Below are positions 56,967 to 64,000 of a stretch of DNA of 64,000 nucleotides, in pieces. Within the stretch, counting starts at the first letter, position 1; each line of letters starts with the position of its first letter. The translations under genes were made by a program, and so were the position numbers. The notes beneath the pieces were generated by a model, which ran no database searches, had not been told where the DNA came from, and saw only the letters and a program-made list of their open reading frames with translations. The stretch comes from Chromobacterium rhizoryzae (GTDB lineage Bacteria; Pseudomonadota; Gammaproteobacteria; Burkholderiales; Chromobacteriaceae), in assembly GCF_020544465.1 (NCBI RefSeq), contig NZ_CP066126.1:3286001-3350000 (forward strand), written 5' to 3'.

Positions 56967-57746
56967 ATGCACTTCATCTTTGATATCGACGGCACCATTT
57001 GCTTCAACGGCAGGACCATCAGCCCGGCCATCCAGGACGCGCTGGACAGCCTGCGCCGGCACGGCCACCAGTTGGGCTTTGCTTCCGCCCGCCCCTACCG
57101 CGACATCCTGCCCTTGCTGGATGCTCGCTTCCACGATGTGCTGATCATCGGCGCCAACGGCGCGATGAGCCATCGGCAAGGCCAGTTGCACCGGCTGAAC
57201 CCCATCCCGGACCCGGTGTTCGCCGACGTCACCCAACTGGCGCAACGCTTCGCCGCGTCCTATCTGGTGGACCTGAGCTGGAACTACCACTACAACGGCG
57301 ACGCCAGCCACCCCTTCCTCAACAAGGTGGACCCCGGCAAACTGGCCAGCCATGTCGGCGCCGAAGACATCCGCCAGCCGGCCAAGCTGCTGATCACCGC
57401 CTGCGCCGACGTCCCCGGCCTGCGCCGGGAACTGGACGCCCACGCCGGCGTGGAGCTGCACCACCATTCCGACGAACAGATCTTCGACATCACCGCCGCC
57501 GGCGTCAGCAAGATGGCCGCGCTGCGCCAATGCGGCATTGCCGCCGAGGAGCTGATCTGCTTCGGCAACGACAGCAACGATGTCAGCATGTTCCTGGACG
57601 CCGGCCACTCGGTGCAGGTAGGCGCCCATCCGCGGCTGGCGGAACTGGCCAGCGAACGCTTGCCGTTGGACCAGGACATTGAAGCGCGGCTGGTGGACGC
57701 CATCGCGCGGCTGAGCAGCGAACGCGCGCCGGCGCGGCGGGATTGA
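56967..57746 (+). CDS. Cof-type HAD-superfamily phosphatase
   Basis: This 259-residue protein has motif I FDIDGTI at residues 5-11, a Thr/Ser motif II region (GFASARPYRD), a Lys in AAGVSKMAAL and motif III GNDSNDVSMF, with a C2B-type cap of the Cof/YbiV group. Members dephosphorylate sugar phosphates or similar metabolites. No operon partner is clear. Confidence 0.9.
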   Translation: MHFIFDIDGTICFNGRTISPAIQDALDSLRRHGHQLGFASARPYRDILPLLDARFHDVLIIGANGAMSHRQGQLHRLNPIPDPVFADVTQLAQRFAASYLVDLSWNYHYNGDASHPFLNKVDPGKLASHVGAEDIRQPAKLLITACADVPGLRRELDAHAGVELHHHSDEQIFDITAAGVSKMAALRQCGIAAEELICFGNDSNDVSMFLDAGHSVQVGAHPRLAELASERLPLDQDIEARLVDAIARLSSERAPARRD

Positions 57747-57931
57747 AAAAGCGCGCTCCGCCGAGGATAAAGAAGATGGGGCCGCTCACAAAGAGGCCGC
57801 GTTGCGACGATTCGCCGTTGATGCACGGCCTGCGTTTGCGCGCCTTGTCCCTGGCTCTCTGCAAGATGGCGTGAGCGGAGCCAAGCAGGTTCCCGCCGTC
57901 TCCCTACCCGCCTCAATTCCGTGGAGCGCCC

Positions 57932-59278
57932 ATGGCCGCCACCCTAAAGCTGTCCGAACTGATCAGCTCGCTGAGCTACGCGCTGGACATCACCGAAGGC
58001 CAGCCCGAAGGCCATTGCATCCGCAGCTGCTGGATAGGCATGCATATCGGCCAATGCATAGGCCTGCCGCCGCAACGGCTATGGGATTTGTACTACGCCA
58101 TCCTGCTCAAGGACCTGGGCTGCAGCAGCAACGCGGCGCGCATTTGCGAGCTCTACCAGACCGACGATCGCAGCTTCAAACAAGACTTCAAGCAAGTGGG
58201 CGCCGGCCTGCCGCAGCTGCTGGGCTTTGTGTTCAAGAACACCGGCACCCACAGCGAGGGCTGGGCGCGGCGCGCGGCTTCCGTTCTCAAAGTGCTGCGC
58301 CACGGCAGGACGATGGCGGACGAACTGATCAACACCCGCTGCCACCGCGGCGCCGACATCGCCCGCCAGCTGCGTTTCAATGAAAACGTGGCGCGCGGCA
58401 TTCAATCGCTGGACGAACACTGGGACGGCTCCGGCCGGCCGCTGGGGCTGCGCGGCGACGCCATTCCGCTGAATTCGCGCATCGCGCTGCTGGCCCAGGT
58501 GATAGACGTGTTCCACATCACCCACGGCCGCCAGGCGGCGCTGGAGCAGGCGCTGCGCCGCGCCGGCGGCTGGTTCGATCCGGAACTGGTGGCCGCCTTC
58601 CGCCGCGTAGGCGCCCGGCCGGACTTCTGGCGGCAGCTGGAGGCCGACGACATCGACCAGGCGGTGCTGAGGCTGGAGCCGGCCCAATACGCGGTGCCGC
58701 TGGACGAGGACTATCTGGACGAGATCGCCGAGGGTTTCGGCCAGGTGGTGGATTCCAAAAGCCCGTTCACCGCCGGCCACAGCCAAAGAGTGGGCCATTA
58801 CGCCGACCAGATCGCCGCGGAACTGGAGCTGGGCCAGGAACGGCGACGCTGGCTGAAACGCGGCGCGCTCCTGCACGACGTGGGCAAGCTGGGCGTCAGC
58901 AACATCATACTGGACAAGCCCGGCAAGCTGGAGGCGGACGAATGGGAGGCGGTCAAACGCCACGCCGCTTACACCGAAGCCATCCTGGGCCGCATCGAAC
59001 ACTTCGCCGAACTGGCCTGGGTGGCCGGCGCCCACCACGAGCGCCCGGACGGCGGCGGCTACCCGCGCGGCCTGTCCGGCGACGCCATCGCGCTGGAAAC
59101 CCGCATCATCACCGCCGCGGACATCTTCGACGCCATCAACGCGGAACGCCCCTACCACCCGGCCACCCCCGCGCCGCAAACGCTGGACATCATGCGCCGG
59201 CACCTGGGCAGCGCCATCGACCCCGCCTGCTTCGCCGCGCTGGAACAAGTGCTGCGCCAGGAGGGCGCGCTGTCTTGA
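57932..59278 (+). CDS. HD-GYP domain protein with degenerate N-terminal copy
   Basis: This 448-residue protein has a complete HD-GYP domain in the second half: His315-Asp316 (LLHDVGKLG), HHERPDGGGYP with Gly-Tyr-Pro at 376-378. HD-GYP enzymes degrade cyclic di-GMP. The first half looks like a second, decayed HD-GYP copy: KDLG replaces HD, and LDEHWDGSGRPLGLRGDAI replaces the GYP segment. It has no TM or receiver domain. The N-terminal half may act as a regulatory or dimerisation module. Confidence 0.85.
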   Translation: MAATLKLSELISSLSYALDITEGQPEGHCIRSCWIGMHIGQCIGLPPQRLWDLYYAILLKDLGCSSNAARICELYQTDDRSFKQDFKQVGAGLPQLLGFVFKNTGTHSEGWARRAASVLKVLRHGRTMADELINTRCHRGADIARQLRFNENVARGIQSLDEHWDGSGRPLGLRGDAIPLNSRIALLAQVIDVFHITHGRQAALEQALRRAGGWFDPELVAAFRRVGARPDFWRQLEADDIDQAVLRLEPAQYAVPLDEDYLDEIAEGFGQVVDSKSPFTAGHSQRVGHYADQIAAELELGQERRRWLKRGALLHDVGKLGVSNIILDKPGKLEADEWEAVKRHAAYTEAILGRIEHFAELAWVAGAHHERPDGGGYPRGLSGDAIALETRIITAADIFDAINAERPYHPATPAPQTLDIMRRHLGSAIDPACFAALEQVLRQEGALS

Positions 59279-59283
59279 GCGCA

Positions 59284-59316
59284 TAAAAAACCGCCGGCGC
59301 AAGACCGGCGGTTTTA
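59284..59316. terminator. Bidirectional Rho-independent terminator
   Basis: AAAACCGCCGG (59287-59297), loop CGCAAGA, CCGGCGGTTTT (59305-59315). It lies between convergent HD-GYP and VOC genes and has A/T runs on both sides. Confidence 0.88.
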
Positions 59317-59333
59317 GTTTCGGATGACGGTTG

Positions 59334-59780
59334 TCACTCCAGTTGTTCGTTCAGCTTGAGCTTGCCCACCAGCCAGGTGTGATCGTAGCTGACGATCTCG
59401 AACGGATTGCCGAAGGGATCGACAAAGGACAGCGAGCAGAAAAAGCGATGGTCGCGCACGGAGTCCCGGGCGATGGTCTGGCCGTCGCGATTGGTGACGC
59501 GCTCGCCGGCCAGCTGGTCTATCCACTCCAGAAAATCCTGGCCGCTCACCACAAAGGCGATGTCGCCCTGATGATTGGCCGCCCCGCTCTTGTCTTCGCT
59601 CACCGCCAGGCGCACCGCGCCGTTGGCGTTGGCCAACATCACCGCTCCGTGCGGGCCTTCGCGCATGTGCTTATAGCGCGGGTCCGGGGCCATGGCCAGC
59701 ACGCGCTGATACCATTTCAGGGCCTTGGGCACGTCAGTCACACGAATGTGGATGTGATCGATCTTGCCTAAAGTCAGCAT
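59334..59780 (-). CDS. VOC-family (glyoxalase/bleomycin-resistance fold) protein
   Basis: This 148-residue single VOC module pair has metal-ligand candidates in IDHIHIRV (residues 7-14) and FGNPFEIVSYDH (near 125). The fold serves glyoxalases, dioxygenases and antibiotic-resistance proteins; it is too divergent for a specific role. The ATG is 20-30 bases from an AT-rich upstream region. It lies downstream of uvrA in the same direction. Confidence 0.82.
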   Translation of the reverse strand: MLTLGKIDHIHIRVTDVPKALKWYQRVLAMAPDPRYKHMREGPHGAVMLANANGAVRLAVSEDKSGAANHQGDIAFVVSGQDFLEWIDQLAGERVTNRDGQTIARDSVRDHRFFCSLSFVDPFGNPFEIVSYDHTWLVGKLKLNEQLE

Positions 59781-59922
59781 GACTTCCTCATATTGTTTTT
59801 GATGCGATGGCCCTTGGGCGACGCGCCGTTCAGCTGGGCTGGCGACGCTATTCGCCCCTTGCCACCGCCGGTATTTCTTTATAACAGCAAGCTGTCTATC
59901 CGCGCATTGTACTTGATTGCCA

Positions 59923-62754
<2,832 letters not shown>

Positions 62755-62931
62755 ATTGGAGCGTAACTCACCGTCGGTCAGGGAACCTGTTAATATACCT
62801 GACTTGGCAAGTCTGACTCCACCAGTCTTTAACGCGCGGCGTCATCCGGAACGGCGCCGGACCGTTACTAGAACCATGGGGCGCGGCCCGCAGGCCGCAG
62901 CCCGCCAGCAACACAAACGACGCACACAAGA
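62755..62931. promoter_or_regulatory. Divergent promoter region of uvrA and MFS gene
   Basis: GACTTGGCAAGTC (62801-62813) is a palindrome with one central base. Next to it TATATT (complement of 62792-62797) is a -10-like box for uvrA. A canonical LexA box (CTGT-N8-ACAG) is not present: CTGT at 62787 is followed at the right distance by CTGA. Whether uvrA is damage-induced here cannot be told. Confidence 0.45.
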
Positions 62932-64000
62932 ATGAACGCAACAGAACTCCGGGCCAGCCTTGGCCTCGCCGGCATCTACGCCCTGCGCATGCTGGGCATG
63001 TTCCTGATCCTGCCGGTATTCGCCCTGTACGCCCAAACCCTGGAAGGCGCGGACAATCACACGCTGATCGGCATCGCGCTGGGCAGTTACGGCCTGACCC
63101 AGGCCTTGCTGCAACTGCCGCTGGGCATGCTCTCCGACAAGATAGGCCGCAAGAAGGTGATTTACGGCGGCTTGCTGCTGTTCGCGCTGGGCAGCTTCGT
63201 CGCCGCCGGCGCCCACGACATCGCCACCCTGACCGTGGGCCGGGTCATCCAGGGCGCCGGCGCCATTTCCGCCGCCATCACCGCGCTGCTGGCGGACCTG
63301 ACCCGCGAGGAAAACCGCACCAAGGCGATGGCGATGATAGGCATGTCCATCGGCACCACCTTCGCCGCCAGCCTGGTGCTGGGGCCGCTCTTGGCCAAAT
63401 ATATCGGGGTCAACGGCATTTTCGCGCTCACCGGCGTGCTGTCGCTGGCGGCGCTGATCGGCGTCTGGCTGATCATCCCGGACCCGGTCAGCTCCCGCTT
63501 CCACTCCGACACCGAGGCCAACGCCAAACGGCTGCCGGCGGTGCTGAAAGACCCGCAGCTGCTGCAGCTCAATTACGGCATCTTCGCCTTGCACGCGGCG
63601 CAGATGGCGATGTTCGTCACCATCCCCTTCGCGCTGATCAAGACCGCGCACCTGGACAAGACCCAGCACTGGCAGGTGTATCTGCCGGTGACGGTGATCG
63701 GTTTCCTGCTGATGGTGCCGGCCATCATCTACGGCGAGAAAAAGGCCAGGCTCAAGCAGGTGTTCGTCGGCGCCATCGCGCTGATGGCCGCCGCCCAACT
63801 GGGCATGGCGATGGCGCTGGACAGCTTCTGGCAGATCGTGGCCTGGCTGGGCCTGTATTTCATCGCCTTCAATATTCTTGAAGCCACGCTGCCGTCCTTG
63901 ATTTCCAAGATCGCCCCGGCGGATGCCAAGGGAACCGCGATTGGCGTGTATAATACCGCCCAATCCCTTGGCCTGTTCCTGGGCGCGGCCGTCGGCGGCT
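62932..64000 (+). CDS. MFS transporter, YajR-like (truncated by window end)
   Basis: The frame is open from ATG 62932 to the last base, giving 356 residues. It has an MFS first-half signature (LPLGMLSDKIGRKKVI at about 61-76) and GRVIQGAGAISAAI, as in YajR/drug-proton antiporters; at least ten TM segments are present and the C-terminal end is missing. In many Betaproteobacteria such a gene lies beside uvrA. The substrate is unknown. Confidence 0.88.
   Translation, partial: MNATELRASLGLAGIYALRMLGMFLILPVFALYAQTLEGADNHTLIGIALGSYGLTQALLQLPLGMLSDKIGRKKVIYGGLLLFALGSFVAAGAHDIATLTVGRVIQGAGAISAAITALLADLTREENRTKAMAMIGMSIGTTFAASLVLGPLLAKYIGVNGIFALTGVLSLAALIGVWLIIPDPVSSRFHSDTEANAKRLPAVLKDPQLLQLNYGIFALHAAQMAMFVTIPFALIKTAHLDKTQHWQVYLPVTVIGFLLMVPAIIYGEKKARLKQVFVGAIALMAAAQLGMAMALDSFWQIVAWLGLYFIAFNILEATLPSLISKIAPADAKGTAIGVYNTAQSLGLFLGAAVGG

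Noticed and set aside
62787..62802. Possible LexA box upstream of uvrA
   Set aside because: CTGT is followed after 8 bases by CTGA, not ACAG, so the second half-site is missing.

Overview
The window is GC-rich bacterial chromosome and is most likely from Chromobacterium or a close relative (Neisseriales, Betaproteobacteria). The clearest clue is a small LecB/CV-IIL-type lectin gene (43850-44194). Also consistent are a betaproteobacterial-style housekeeping set (lolA, zapE, glnS, uvrA beside an MFS gene, a Kdo hydroxylase) and high GC with one AT-rich island. No phage, integrase, transposase, CRISPR array or rRNA is visible. The species call is inference from gene content.

Layout. 1-6406: an aromatic-type catabolic cluster on the plus strand: the end of an aspartate-dehydrogenase-like gene, an aldehyde dehydrogenase, a type I extradiol (VOC) dioxygenase, a 76-residue protein, a Rieske oxygenase with its VanB-like reductase, and an MFS carrier. 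6607-10631: minus-strand genes for an alpha/beta hydrolase, a uracil-DNA-glycosylase-like protein, ZapE, a DsbA-like protein and a small coiled-coil protein. 10923-15074: small helical proteins, an amidase and a nucleosidase, with many repeats and a candidate structured RNA. 15503-20093: a chaperone-usher fimbrial operon with an AT-rich major subunit gene. 20222-25037: an anchored hydrolase, then a divergent NarL-type response regulator and a hybrid histidine kinase. 25122-28985: a cupin, a hydrolase, an Asp/Glu racemase, a molbindin, a DUF1801 protein and an unknown protein. 29162-34854: an RND tripartite efflux operon. 35154-39872: a periplasmic binding protein, a thioesterase, two identical tRNA-Ser(GGA) genes, a FemAB/GNAT-like protein and nadE. 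40002-41839: a lipoprotein and lolA. 42131-43801: a YqjI-like PadR regulator and a siderophore-interacting flavin reductase. 43850-47329: the lectin, an aromatic amino acid carrier and an FAD oxidoreductase. 47396-51803: ushA, glnS, kdoO. 52340-59278: ygiQ, selO, a GNAT protein, a Cof-type HAD phosphatase and an HD-GYP protein. 59334-64000: a VOC protein, uvrA and a truncated MFS gene.

Three layers of non-coding structure stand out. (1) Two related families of inverted-repeat elements (about 60-150 bp) recur between genes, and several start exactly at a stop codon. (2) A 19-bp motif occurs three times, each copy exactly 20 nt upstream of a -10-like hexamer, in front of the fimbrial operon, its neighbouring hydrolase gene and a coiled-coil protein gene. 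This looks like a small regulon. (3) A nested stem-loop region at 13430-13547 lies upstream of a small unknown gene and could be a leader RNA or sRNA. The lectin's sugar-specificity loop (Ala-Ala-Tyr) also differs from the characterised members I recall.
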